This document shows positions 16,040-24,040 of a DNA stretch of 55,575 nt, one piece after another; the first letter of the stretch is position 1, and the number at the start of each line of letters is the position of its first letter. This stretch comes from an uncultured Pelagibacteraceae bacterium (GTDB lineage: Bacteria; Pseudomonadota; Alphaproteobacteria; Pelagibacterales; Pelagibacteraceae), in NCBI GenBank assembly GCA_902531765.1, contig CACAFC010000006.1:1-55575 (forward strand). Reading direction: 5' to 3'. Under the pieces are notes generated by a model. The model was not told where the DNA came from and made no database searches. It saw nothing but the letters and a program-made list of their open reading frames with translations. The translations under genes and the position numbers were made by a program.

Positions 16040-17106
16040 TTAAATAAGTCTTTAAGTCCTTTTTCCGATGCTTCACACACACCTTTTTCTGTGATTAAAC
16101 CTGTTACATATTTTGCAGGTGTTACGTCAAAAGCCAAATTCATAGCTTTACTTTTTTTTGGATAAATTTGTATTTTCTTTATATCTCCTTTTTCATCTAA
16201 ACCTTCCATGTGAGATAATTCCTCTGAATTTCTCTCTTCAATTGGGATATCTTTATGATCTTTTATATTCCAATCAATTGTTGAACTTGGTAGTGCAACA
16301 TAAAAAGGAATCTTATTATCATGAGCCGATAGTGCTTTAAGGTAAGTTCCAACTTTATTACAAACATCTCCATTGGCTAGAGTTCTGTCTGTTCCAACAA
16401 TGCACATATCAACCTCTCCTCTTTGCATCAAAATTCCACCAGTGTTATCTGCAATAATAGTATTTTTAATTCCTTCTTCATTTAATTCATATGAGGTAAG
16501 ATTTGCTCCTTGATTTCTTGGTCTAGTTTCATCTGCCCACACATGAACGGGAATTCCTTTTTTGTGAGCATGATATATAGGAGATGTTGCTGTTCCCCAA
16601 TTAATTGTTGCAAGCCAACCTGCATTACAATGAGTTAATATATTAACTGTATCTTTTTTTTTATTATAGATTTCTTCGATAATTTTTAGTCCATTTAAAC
16701 CTATATTTTCACAAAATTTTACATCCTCTTCACATATATCTTTTGCTTCATTAAGAGCTATCTCTAAAATTTGATCACTATTGACGCCTGATAATTTATT
16801 CATCATTCTATCAACAGCCCACTTTAAATTTATTGCTGTGGGTCTTGAACTAATTAAATCTTCTGCAGATTTCTTTAAAAATGATTGATCATTATTTTCT
16901 ATAACCGCTAAAACTAAGCCATAGGCAGCAGTTGCTCCTATTAGAGGTGCACCTCTTACTTCCATAGTTTTAATTGCATTTACCGCATCCTTAACTGTTT
17001 TAAGGTCTTTTATTATAAATTGATGGGGAAGTTTTGTTTGATCAATAATTTTTACAACATTATTTTCAAACCATATAGTTCGATATTCTTTTCCCTCTAT
17101 TCTCAT
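16036..17106 (-). CDS. mtnA: S-methyl-5-thioribose-1-phosphate isomerase
   Basis: A 356-residue protein of the eIF2B-like isomerase family. It begins with the MtnA pattern YRTIWFENNVVKIIDQTKLP, has the sugar-phosphate loop MEVRGAPLIGATAAYG (about 49-64), the catalytic cysteine in LTHCNAGWLAT (about 156-166) and the catalytic aspartate in VGTDRTLANGDVCNK (about 237-251). It converts methylthioribose 1-phosphate to methylthioribulose 1-phosphate. Its ends overlap both neighbours by 4 bp, the sign of a coupled operon mtnP-mtnA-aldolase. Confidence 0.95.
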   Translation of the reverse strand: MRIEGKEYRTIWFENNVVKIIDQTKLPHQFIIKDLKTVKDAVNAIKTMEVRGAPLIGATAAYGLVLAVIENNDQSFLKKSAEDLISSRPTAINLKWAVDRMMNKLSGVNSDQILEIALNEAKDICEEDVKFCENIGLNGLKIIEEIYNKKKDTVNILTHCNAGWLATINWGTATSPIYHAHKKGIPVHVWADETRPRNQGANLTSYELNEEGIKNTIIADNTGGILMQRGEVDMCIVGTDRTLANGDVCNKVGTYLKALSAHDNKIPFYVALPSSTIDWNIKDHKDIPIEERNSEELSHMEGLDEKGDIKKIQIYPKKSKAMNLAFDVTPAKYVTGLITEKGVCEASEKGLKDLFK

Positions 17107-17975
17107 TTATTTAAGACTCTACCTGCAACAGTATTTAATTTTTCTATAGTTTTTTTTGTTCTTTTTTCTGGAGCAGTAATTATTGCTACATCTAAACAAT
17201 TATTAGTTGTATCATTAGGATCAATGTGATCTTCAAAATTTTCTATTAAGTTTTTAATCATGTTTTTGGCTTTCGCAGCATTTCCTAATAAAACTTTTAC
17301 TACCTGCTGAACATCTACATTTTCATGATCAGGATGCCAACAATCATAATCTGTAACCATTGAAACAGAGGCGTACCTAATCTCTGCTTCCCTTGCTAAT
17401 TTTGCTTCTGGCATATTAGTCATCCCAATTACATCAGCTTTCCAAGATCTATATAAATTTGACTCTGCTAGTGTTGAAAATTGAGGTCCCTCCATAACAA
17501 CGTATGTGCCATTTCTTTGATAATCAATTTTTTCTTTTTTAATTGCTTCCTCGCATGCGTTCATTAACCCACTAGATGTTGGGTGAGCCATAGAAACGTG
17601 AGCAACGATTTCATCATCAAAAAAAGTTTTTTCTCTTGCGAATGTCCGATCAATAAATTGGTCAACAATCACAAATTTTCCTGGATACAAGTCTTCTTTT
17701 AAAGATCCAACTGCTGAGACCGATACAATATCGGTTACACCTAGCTGTTTAAGAGCATCAATGTTTGCTCTAAAATTTATTTTAGACGGAGAAATAAAAT
17801 GACCTTTTCCGTGTCTTGGTAAAAAATAAACATCTTTATTACTATATTTAGTTTTTAAAATTGAGTCAGATGGTTTGCCCCAAGGAGTAATTAGATCTAA
17901 TAATTCTCTATTTTTGAACTCTTCAACATCATAAAGGCCACTGCCGCCAATTATTGCTAATTTATTTATTGTCAT
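17103..17975 (-). CDS. mtnP: S-methyl-5'-thioadenosine phosphorylase
   Basis: A 290-residue purine nucleoside phosphorylase-family enzyme. Seen are the phosphate loop IIGGSGLYDVEEF (about 8-20), the RHGKGH motif (54-59), SVSAVGSL and the MTA-type base/ribose pocket GMTNMPEAKLAREAEI, with YDCWH near the C-terminus. It cleaves MTA with phosphate into adenine and methylthioribose 1-phosphate. First gene of the leftward MTA operon; it diverges from apt across 41 bp, and Apt would reuse its adenine product. The rRNA-independent spacing and the shared spacer suggest common control. Confidence 0.94.
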   Translation of the reverse strand: MTINKLAIIGGSGLYDVEEFKNRELLDLITPWGKPSDSILKTKYSNKDVYFLPRHGKGHFISPSKINFRANIDALKQLGVTDIVSVSAVGSLKEDLYPGKFVIVDQFIDRTFAREKTFFDDEIVAHVSMAHPTSSGLMNACEEAIKKEKIDYQRNGTYVVMEGPQFSTLAESNLYRSWKADVIGMTNMPEAKLAREAEIRYASVSMVTDYDCWHPDHENVDVQQVVKVLLGNAAKAKNMIKNLIENFEDHIDPNDTTNNCLDVAIITAPEKRTKKTIEKLNTVAGRVLNK

Positions 17976-18016
17976 CTTATAAATTTAATTTATTTATGCT
18001 TTTATAATTTACTCAT

Positions 18017-18544
18017 ATGAATTTAAAAGAATTTATTAGATCTATCCCGGATTATCCAAAAAAAGGTATCTTATTTCGAGATATCACAACACTGATTAAA
18101 AATAAGGAAGCTTTTTCAGAGACTATCGATCAAATCATTGAAAAATCAAATCAGATGAAATTTAATAAGATCGCAGCAATTGAGTCTAGAGGGTTTGTTT
18201 TTGGATCAGCAGTTTCTTATATTTTGAAAAAACCATTTATAATGTTAAGAAAAAAAGATAAATTACCAGCTGATGTACACTCTGTTGATTTCGAATTAGA
18301 GTATGGAAAAGCTACCATTGAAGTTCATAAAGACTCTATTAGTCAGAATGATTCAATTTTGATTATTGATGATCTAATTGCTACTGGTGGCACCGCAGAT
18401 GCTGCTGCAAAACTTGTAGAAATTTCCAGGGGTAAAGTTGCTGGATTTATTTTTGTAATAAATTTGTTTGATCTTGGAGGATGTGATAAACTTATCAAAA
18501 AAGGTTATAAAATAAAAAACTTAATTGAATTTCCTGGACATTAA
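18017..18544 (+). CDS. apt: Adenine phosphoribosyltransferase
   Basis: A 175-residue type I phosphoribosyltransferase. It starts IRSIPDYPKKGILFRDIT, the Apt N-terminal signature, carries AIESRGFVFGSAV and the PRPP-binding motif ILIIDDLIATGGTADAAA (about 115-132). It converts adenine and PRPP to AMP. Its divergence from mtnP over a 41-bp spacer fits adenine recovery from MTA. It overlaps the convergent GT2 gene by 4 bp. Confidence 0.95.
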   Translation: MNLKEFIRSIPDYPKKGILFRDITTLIKNKEAFSETIDQIIEKSNQMKFNKIAAIESRGFVFGSAVSYILKKPFIMLRKKDKLPADVHSVDFELEYGKATIEVHKDSISQNDSILIIDDLIATGGTADAAAKLVEISRGKVAGFIFVINLFDLGGCDKLIKKGYKIKNLIEFPGH

Positions 18545-19401
18545 TTCTTTGGTCTTAAAAATGATTTTTTTCCAATAATAGAATTTATCAGTCCAAAAAA
18601 TCTCATCTTATATATATTTTTTTTATGATCATTAAACAATATTGAATAAAAAAAATACTTAAGCATCGCAGATAACAAGTTATGAAAAGTCTTCATTATA
18701 GCTAATATAAATCCATTATGCTTTTTGTTATAATAAAATTTTGACCACATCCAATGCCAGTTTCTAAAATATTCTAAATTATTTGATAAGTCTTGTTTTG
18801 TTGTATAAGAGCCTAAGTGTCTTATCTGAGAATTTCTTAATATAAATATTTTCTCATTTTCCTTTTTTTGTCTTAAACACAAATCGGTATTTTCTAAATA
18901 TAAAAAAAAATTTTCATCAAAGTAATCTTCATTTTTAAATTTAGATTTATTTATCAACATTGAAAATCCATCGACACTATCTACTTCGATAATATCATCG
19001 TTTATATTTTTATAATCTTTTTTAATTTGATAGTTTGGAAAATTACTATCTTCATTTATGGGAGAAATAATAGAAAAATCATCAATTTTTTTTATGGTCT
19101 CTTTTAGTTTTGAAAAAGTATTTTCTTTAAAAACTACATCAGGATTTAGAATAAAAACGTAATTTGTATTAGATCTTTTAATACCAATATTATTTGAGGC
19201 TCCCATGCCAGTATTTTCGTTGAGTATCACCTCAATATTGTCATATTTAGCCTCTAATTCCTTTTTTAATTTTATATCATCTGAGTTTTCAATAACTATT
19301 ATTTTTGAGAATTTTGGTAGAGAATTAATACAATTAAAAATGACACTTTTAGCTTTATAACTTACAATGACAAAACTTATTTCTTTTAAATCTAAATCCA
19401 T
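18541..19401 (-). CDS. Glycosyltransferase family 2 (rhamnosyltransferase-like)
   Basis: The ATG at 19401 is preferred; the frame extends 4 codons upstream to a TTG at 19413 without a visible ribosome site. The GT-A domain is clear: ISFVIVSYKAK, the NENTGMGASNNIGIK block and the FILNPDVVF motif (the NPD in place of DxD, usual in this rhamnosyltransferase-like group), then VDGFSMLINK and FLYLENTDLC for catalysis. The C-terminus has hydrophobic stretches that may attach to the membrane. It probably adds a deoxyhexose to a surface glycan, in line with the adjoining dTDP-sugar genes. Confidence 0.85.
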   Translation of the reverse strand: MDLDLKEISFVIVSYKAKSVIFNCINSLPKFSKIIVIENSDDIKLKKELEAKYDNIEVILNENTGMGASNNIGIKRSNTNYVFILNPDVVFKENTFSKLKETIKKIDDFSIISPINEDSNFPNYQIKKDYKNINDDIIEVDSVDGFSMLINKSKFKNEDYFDENFFLYLENTDLCLRQKKENEKIFILRNSQIRHLGSYTTKQDLSNNLEYFRNWHWMWSKFYYNKKHNGFILAIMKTFHNLLSAMLKYFFYSILFNDHKKNIYKMRFFGLINSIIGKKSFLRPKN

Positions 19402-19448
19402 AGAATTTTGCAAGTATACTTAATTCATTTATTGATGTAAAAAAAATA

Positions 19449-20462
19449 ATGGAGAAAATTTTAGTAACTGGTGGCTTGGGTTTTATAGGGAGTAATTTGA
19501 TTAAGTTGCTTCTAAAGAAAAAATATACAGTATTAAATGTTGATAAAATAACTTACGCATCTAATTTTTATAATGTTAGTGAATTTAAAGATCACAAAAG
19601 ATATAAATTTCACAAATGCGATTTAAATAATGAAAAAAAATTAAAGAGAATAATTACAGCATTTAAACCTGATGGAATATTTAATGTAGCGGCTGAAACG
19701 CATGTAGATAGATCTATCGATGGACCTAAAAACTTTATTTATTCAAACATTATTGGCACCTTTAATATCTTGGAAATTATACGAAAAAATAAAATTAAAA
19801 CTAAATTATTACATATATCAACAGACGAAGTTTACGGAGATATTATAAAAGGACGTTCGAAAGAAACTGACTCTTACAAACCAAGTTCACCATACGCAGC
19901 TTCAAAGGCTTCATCTGATCATTTGGTCACTTCATATGTTAGAACTTATAAAATTCCAGCAATAGTTACAAATTGCTCGAATAACTTTGGTCCAAAACAA
20001 CATCCTGAAAAATTAATTCCTAAGTTGGTGTATAATATATTAAATAATAAATCACTTCCAATATATGGAAAAGGTAAAAATTCAAGGGAATGGATCTATG
20101 TTGAGGATCATTGTGAGGCATTAATAAAAGTTTTTAAAAATGGAAAACTTGGTGAGTTTTATAATATAGGTTCAAATTATAACCTTGATAATTTGTCAGT
20201 TGTGAAAAAATTACTTTCTATAGCAATGAAAAAAATTAAATTAGGTAAAAATGTAAAAATAAAATTTGTCAAAGATAGACCTGGTCATGATATGAGGTAT
20301 GCAATTGATAGTAAAAAAATTAAGAAAGAACTTAGATGGATGCCCAAAATTAATTTTATGAATGGATTGAAGAAAACTTTTGATTGGTACTATGCAAATC
20401 AAAAATATTATTCAAATTTAAGTAAGAAAGACATTTCTAAACGATTAGGATCAAGTAAATGA
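19449..20462 (+). CDS. rfbB: dTDP-glucose 4,6-dehydratase
   Basis: A 337-residue extended short-chain dehydrogenase. It has the NAD-binding GGLGFIGSN (about 8-16), AAETHVDRSIDGP, the catalytic STDEVYGD (Thr-Asp-Glu) and SPYAASKASSDH with the YxxxK pair, which are all standard for RfbB/RmlB. It converts dTDP-glucose to dTDP-4-keto-6-deoxyglucose. It overlaps the next gene by 4 bp, forming a tight rfbB-rfbA-rfbC operon. No rfbD (dTDP-4-dehydrorhamnose reductase) is present in the window. Confidence 0.95.
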   Translation: MEKILVTGGLGFIGSNLIKLLLKKKYTVLNVDKITYASNFYNVSEFKDHKRYKFHKCDLNNEKKLKRIITAFKPDGIFNVAAETHVDRSIDGPKNFIYSNIIGTFNILEIIRKNKIKTKLLHISTDEVYGDIIKGRSKETDSYKPSSPYAASKASSDHLVTSYVRTYKIPAIVTNCSNNFGPKQHPEKLIPKLVYNILNNKSLPIYGKGKNSREWIYVEDHCEALIKVFKNGKLGEFYNIGSNYNLDNLSVVKKLLSIAMKKIKLGKNVKIKFVKDRPGHDMRYAIDSKKIKKELRWMPKINFMNGLKKTFDWYYANQKYYSNLSKKDISKRLGSSK

Positions 20463-21325
20463 TCAAAAAAGGAATAATTTTATCTGGAGGAATGGGAACT
20501 AGGATGAGTCCTTTAACAAAAGCTGTTAATAAACAGCTGTTACCTATATATGATAAACCTTTAATATTTTATCCTTTATCAATTTTAATGCTGTCTAAAA
20601 TAAAAGATATTTTAATAATTGTAAATAAAGGTCAATTAAATCAATATAAGAAAATACTTCCTAACGGTGAAAGACTTGGAATAAAAATTACATACGAAGA
20701 GCAAGATAGTCCAAAAGGTTTACCTGATGCATTTATACTTGGAGAAAAATTCATAGGAAAAGATAATGTTGCTCTTATCCTGGGAGATAATTTTTTTTAT
20801 GGACAATTTCTCTCACAAAAACTGTTGGACTGTTCAAAACTTAAAAATGGTGCTAAAGTTTTACTTCATAGAGTTGCGAGCCCAGAAAAATATGGAGTTG
20901 CTAAAGTTAAAAAAAATAAGATTACATATATTAAAGAAAAACCAAAAAAATTTATTTCTGATTTAGCAATAACTGGTCTTTATTTTTTTGATAATAAAGT
21001 AATCAAGTTCGCAAAACAGCTCAAACCATCTAAAAGAAATGAGCTTGAGATTACTGATCTACTCAACAAATATAAAAGAATTAATAAACTTTCAGCAGAT
21101 TATATAGGAAGAGGTGGTGCATGGCTTGATACGGGTTCATTAGAGGATTTTTACAAAACAAGCGCTTTTGTGTCTGCTATTGAAAATAGACAAGGTTTTA
21201 AGATTGCATGTATTGAGGAAATTGCTTTGTTAAATAAATGGATTAATAAAAAACAGATAAATGACGCAATCAAATTCTATGGAAAGTGTGAATATTCTAG
21301 TTACTTAAAAAAATTAATTTCATGA
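20459..21325 (+). CDS. rfbA: Glucose-1-phosphate thymidylyltransferase
   Basis: A 288-residue nucleotidyltransferase. It shows the N-terminal GIILSGGMGTRMSPLT (with Gly-Gly-x-Gly-x-Arg loop), NKQLLPIYDKPLIFYPLS, and LGDNFFYG with the metal-binding Asp, then YIGRGGAWLDTGS. It makes dTDP-glucose from dTTP and glucose 1-phosphate, the first step before RfbB. Overlaps both neighbours by 4 bp. Confidence 0.95.
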   Translation: MIKKGIILSGGMGTRMSPLTKAVNKQLLPIYDKPLIFYPLSILMLSKIKDILIIVNKGQLNQYKKILPNGERLGIKITYEEQDSPKGLPDAFILGEKFIGKDNVALILGDNFFYGQFLSQKLLDCSKLKNGAKVLLHRVASPEKYGVAKVKKNKITYIKEKPKKFISDLAITGLYFFDNKVIKFAKQLKPSKRNELEITDLLNKYKRINKLSADYIGRGGAWLDTGSLEDFYKTSAFVSAIENRQGFKIACIEEIALLNKWINKKQINDAIKFYGKCEYSSYLKKLIS

Positions 21326-21840
21326 TAAAGAAAACTAGATTTAAAGATTTAATTACTGTTGAAAATACTTCTTTTAAAGATAATCGTGGATATTTAAAAG
21401 AGCTGTTAAAGGAAAGAGAATTAAAGAAAAAATTTCCATTTACAGTAATGTCATTTTCCAAAAAAAATGTGATAAGAGGTTTGCACCTTCAAACAAAAAA
21501 GTCTCAAGGTAAATTTGTTTCAGTTTTAAAAGGTAAAATTTTAGATGTAGCGATTGATTTAAGAAAAAAATCCAAGACATTTGGTAAGAGCTTTAGAATT
21601 ATATTAAGCGAGAAGAATAATATTTCAGTTTACATTCCGCCCGGGTTTGCACACGGGTTTTGTTGTTTGGCTAAAGAAAACTATGTTATTTATAGTTGTA
21701 CAAATTATAGAGATAAAAATAGCGAAAAGGGAATATTATTTAATGATAAAGATTTGAAAATAAAATGGCCAATCAAAAAACCTATTATATCAACAAAAGA
21801 TAGAAAGAATTTAACTTTAAAACAGTTTTTAAATAAGTGA
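21322..21840 (+). CDS. rfbC: dTDP-4-dehydrorhamnose 3,5-epimerase-family protein
   Basis: A 172-residue cupin-fold protein. The RmlC hallmarks are present: FSKKNVIRGLHLQ with the catalytic His (about 55), GKILDVAIDLRKKSKTFG, and YIPPGFAHGFCCL (about 103-115). It epimerises dTDP-4-keto-6-deoxyglucose at C3 and C5. Since RfbD is absent here, the final sugar could be dTDP-rhamnose with a distant RfbD or another 6-deoxyhexose. Last gene of the coupled rfb operon; the next gene starts 46 bp later. Confidence 0.93.
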   Translation: MIKKTRFKDLITVENTSFKDNRGYLKELLKERELKKKFPFTVMSFSKKNVIRGLHLQTKKSQGKFVSVLKGKILDVAIDLRKKSKTFGKSFRIILSEKNNISVYIPPGFAHGFCCLAKENYVIYSCTNYRDKNSEKGILFNDKDLKIKWPIKKPIISTKDRKNLTLKQFLNK

Positions 21841-21886
21841 ATGAAGTTAAATCTTTTTTATAAAAATTTTAAATTTACAAGTTTTT

Positions 21887-23284
21887 ATGAATTACATAAC
21901 AAGAAATAATTTTTATTTAATTATAATTATTTTTTGTGGTTTATTTTTTAGATTTTATAACCTAAATTTTGATGACTTGTGGATTGATGAAATTTCAACT
22001 TTTTGGATCTCAAACCCAGACATTTCATTTTTTGATAGCTACAACAATCATAAAAAAATTGAACAAACACCGTATTTATTTAATTTCTTAATTAAAGTGT
22101 ATTTTAGTTTGATTGGTTACCAAGAAGAATATTCTAGAATTATTCCAGCACTATGTTCGGCATTAACTATGATAACTTTATGTTTTCTATCTATACATTT
22201 GAATAGAGGAAGATCATATATTTTTACTGTTTTTTTAATTAGTTTTAATATTTTTTTAATTGCTTACTCTCAAGAACTTAGGGTTTACTCAACTTTACTT
22301 TTTTTTATTAGCCTAAGTCTGCTATTATTTTTCTACCAGCTTGATAAAGATAGTAATTTTTTAATCATATGTTTTACAATTATTACAGGTATTACAATTT
22401 TACTTCATCCATTTTCATTTATCCTTCTTTTATCTTACATTATTTATTCGTTATACTTATTCTTAAATAAGAAAATTTATAAAAAATTATATTTTGCAAA
22501 TATAATTTTATCAATTTTTTTCATTACTTTTTATTATTTTTTTTTGCAAAATACATTAGATGTACCAACTTGGATCACTCAACCTAATGCAAAATTTTTT
22601 ACTAATTTTTATTTTTCTAAATTTTTTGGATCTCGTTTACTTGGATTGATACATTTAATACTTTTGATTATATTTCTCATTCAGATATTTTTAAAAAAAA
22701 TTCAATTCAAACACTCATTATTTTTTATATTTTTTTTATTTTTAAGTTATTTCATTCCGTTAATGTATGGTTATATTTTTAATCCAATTATTATGCCGAG
22801 ATATGTTATGTTTGCAATAATTCCTATTGTACTAATTCTATCACATTCTATTTTTGAACAAAAAAAAATTATTAAGAATATTTTGATTTTTTTGTTTACG
22901 ACAATTACCATAGGAAATTTTTTTACAGAACAGACTTTTAAACAAATTTATCAAGAAAGAAGAGTTTACAAACCAGAATTTAAAAAAGCGTTAGAAATTA
23001 TCAATGATTCAAATTTTAAATATTACGATATTAAATTAGATCCTGCTCAAAAAATTTTAACAGATCCCTGGAGTAACTCAGTCAATCATTATTTAGAGTA
23101 TTTAATTTTGGATAAAGAATTCAAACACCAAAAAATAAATAAATCTAAATTTAAAGATTATTTTTGGGAAATTTGTATTTATGATATAAATAAAGACAAC
23201 TGCTCTGTTGAAAATAATTTCATAATAACTAAAAATATTAAACTTAATAGATTGGAAATAACATTATTAAAAAAAATTTGGTAG
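21887..23284 (+). CDS. Polytopic GT39-like glycosyltransferase (dolichyl-phosphate-mannose-protein transferase type)
   Basis: A 465-residue very hydrophobic protein with about ten membrane segments and a short C-terminal soluble tail (about 360-465). The first external loop contains LNFDDLWIDEISTFW (about 26-40), the acidic DE motif characteristic of GT39/ArnT/PMT-type GT-C enzymes that use lipid-linked sugars. It likely transfers a sugar from a polyprenyl-phosphate donor to a surface glycan or lipid on the periplasmic side. The last bases of the coding region, including the TAG stop (23282-23284), overlap the convergent tRNA gene, whose encoded CCA end lies at 23279-23281. Confidence 0.8.
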   Translation: MNYITRNNFYLIIIIFCGLFFRFYNLNFDDLWIDEISTFWISNPDISFFDSYNNHKKIEQTPYLFNFLIKVYFSLIGYQEEYSRIIPALCSALTMITLCFLSIHLNRGRSYIFTVFLISFNIFLIAYSQELRVYSTLLFFISLSLLLFFYQLDKDSNFLIICFTIITGITILLHPFSFILLLSYIIYSLYLFLNKKIYKKLYFANIILSIFFITFYYFFLQNTLDVPTWITQPNAKFFTNFYFSKFFGSRLLGLIHLILLIIFLIQIFLKKIQFKHSLFFIFFLFLSYFIPLMYGYIFNPIIMPRYVMFAIIPIVLILSHSIFEQKKIIKNILIFLFTTITIGNFFTEQTFKQIYQERRVYKPEFKKALEIINDSNFKYYDIKLDPAQKILTDPWSNSVNHYLEYLILDKEFKHQKINKSKFKDYFWEICIYDINKDNCSVENNFIITKNIKLNRLEITLLKKIW

Positions 23285-23355
23285 CGGGAAGTGGGATCGA
23301 ACCACTGACCTCGGGCTTATGAGTCCCGCGCTCTAACCAACTGAGCTACCCCGCC
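23279..23355 (-). tRNA. tRNA-Met (anticodon CAU), CCA encoded
   Basis: The minus strand folds as a cloverleaf: acceptor GGCGGGG with CCCGCT plus two G-U pairs, D arm GCTC...GAGC, anticodon loop CTCATAA giving CAU, T arm AGTGG-TTCGATC-CCACT, A73 and an encoded CCA (23279-23281). The bottom anticodon pair is an A-G mismatch (31-39). The GC closing pairs and lack of initiator-type GGG/CCC anticodon stem plus C1-A72 mismatch argue for elongator Met; tRNA-Ile2 (lysidine-modified CAU) is the alternative. Confidence 0.88.
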
Positions 23356-23446
23356 TTTAAACCTTGGTGATTTATAATATTTATAAATTTTGATTCAATA
23401 ATTATTAATTATCAAACTCATGTAAATTTCGATTAAATGTTTAATT

Positions 23447-23662
23447 TTAGCTAAAAACAGCTAAACCAAATAAGATTAGACCCGTAAAGGCTGCAGCAGA
23501 AAAATAAAACTTTTTTCTAATTTCCTCTTTTTTCTCGTATTTTACTCTGTTTAAAAGAATATTTATATCCGTGCTTCTAGAAGAAGTTTGTGGAGTATCA
23601 GATGCTCTATATTTTGAAATAAGTTTTTTCTTAATAGGATTGGTTAAATTTTTCACACGCAT
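23447..23662 (-). CDS. Small single-pass membrane protein, paralogue of the next gene
   Basis: A 71-residue protein with a basic N-terminal half and a single C-terminal membrane helix (about 51-70, FYFSAAAFTGLILFGLAVF). Residues about 27-48 (SSRSTDINILLNRVKYEKKE) align with SSGRVDINVLKSKLEAQRGKE of the neighbouring 76-residue protein: shared SS, DIN, L, then E.RK just before the membrane helix. The family is not known to me. The orientation is probably N-terminus in the cytoplasm (positive side). No strong ribosome site. Functions such as membrane anchoring or stress response cannot be inferred. Confidence 0.65.
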   Translation of the reverse strand: MRVKNLTNPIKKKLISKYRASDTPQTSSRSTDINILLNRVKYEKKEEIRKKFYFSAAAFTGLILFGLAVFS

Positions 23663-23697
23663 AATAAAACATCATTTCGTATTATTAGCAAATAAAA

Positions 23698-23928
23698 TTA
23701 TAAAGATAGGAATATCCCAATCGAACCTAGTAACAGAATACAAAATGAAAAAATTAAAATATTTTTTCTTAACTCCTTACCTCGTTGTGCTTCCAGTTTT
23801 GACTTTAAAACGTTGATATCAACTCTTCCGGAACTAATTTTGTTTGGATTTAAAGGCTTTTCAGAAACATTAATATCATTTGGGGTCTCGATATTATCAG
23901 TATTCTCTGTAAAGCCTTTAGTATTCAT
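23698..23928 (-). CDS. Small single-pass membrane protein, paralogue of the previous gene
   Basis: A 76-residue protein: an Asn/acidic N-terminus (1-32), a charged amphipathic middle (SSGRVDINVLKSKLEAQRGK, about 32-51) and one C-terminal membrane helix (about 56-75). It shares this architecture and the SS..xDIN motif with the downstream 71-residue protein, 35 bp away, and the bases before both starts share GATGTTTTA. They look like a tandem duplication. It diverges from the double-HTH gene across 112 bp that contains operator-like repeats, so that regulator could control it. Confidence 0.65.
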   Translation of the reverse strand: MNTKGFTENTDNIETPNDINVSEKPLNPNKISSGRVDINVLKSKLEAQRGKELRKNILIFSFCILLLGSIGIFLSL

Positions 23929-23972
23929 GTCTAATTAAAACATCTTAGAGCTTAAAGAACAATTTTATGAAA

Positions 23973-24025
23973 GTTCAATTTGGGTCACTATTAAATTGAC
24001 AACTGTTCAATTTGGGTTTCTATTA
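23973..24025. promoter_or_regulatory. Tandem operator-like repeat upstream of the double-HTH gene
   Basis: Two direct copies of GTTCAATTTGGGT-N2-CTATTA at 23973-23993 and 24005-24025 (32-bp period, 19 of 21 identical). Between them AAATTGA (23993-23999) and TCAATTT (24007-24013) are complementary. The placement, 15 bp before a HTH gene and in a divergent spacer, suggests an autoregulatory operator. Confidence 0.6.
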
Positions 24026-24040
24026 GCAAAAAATTAAATT

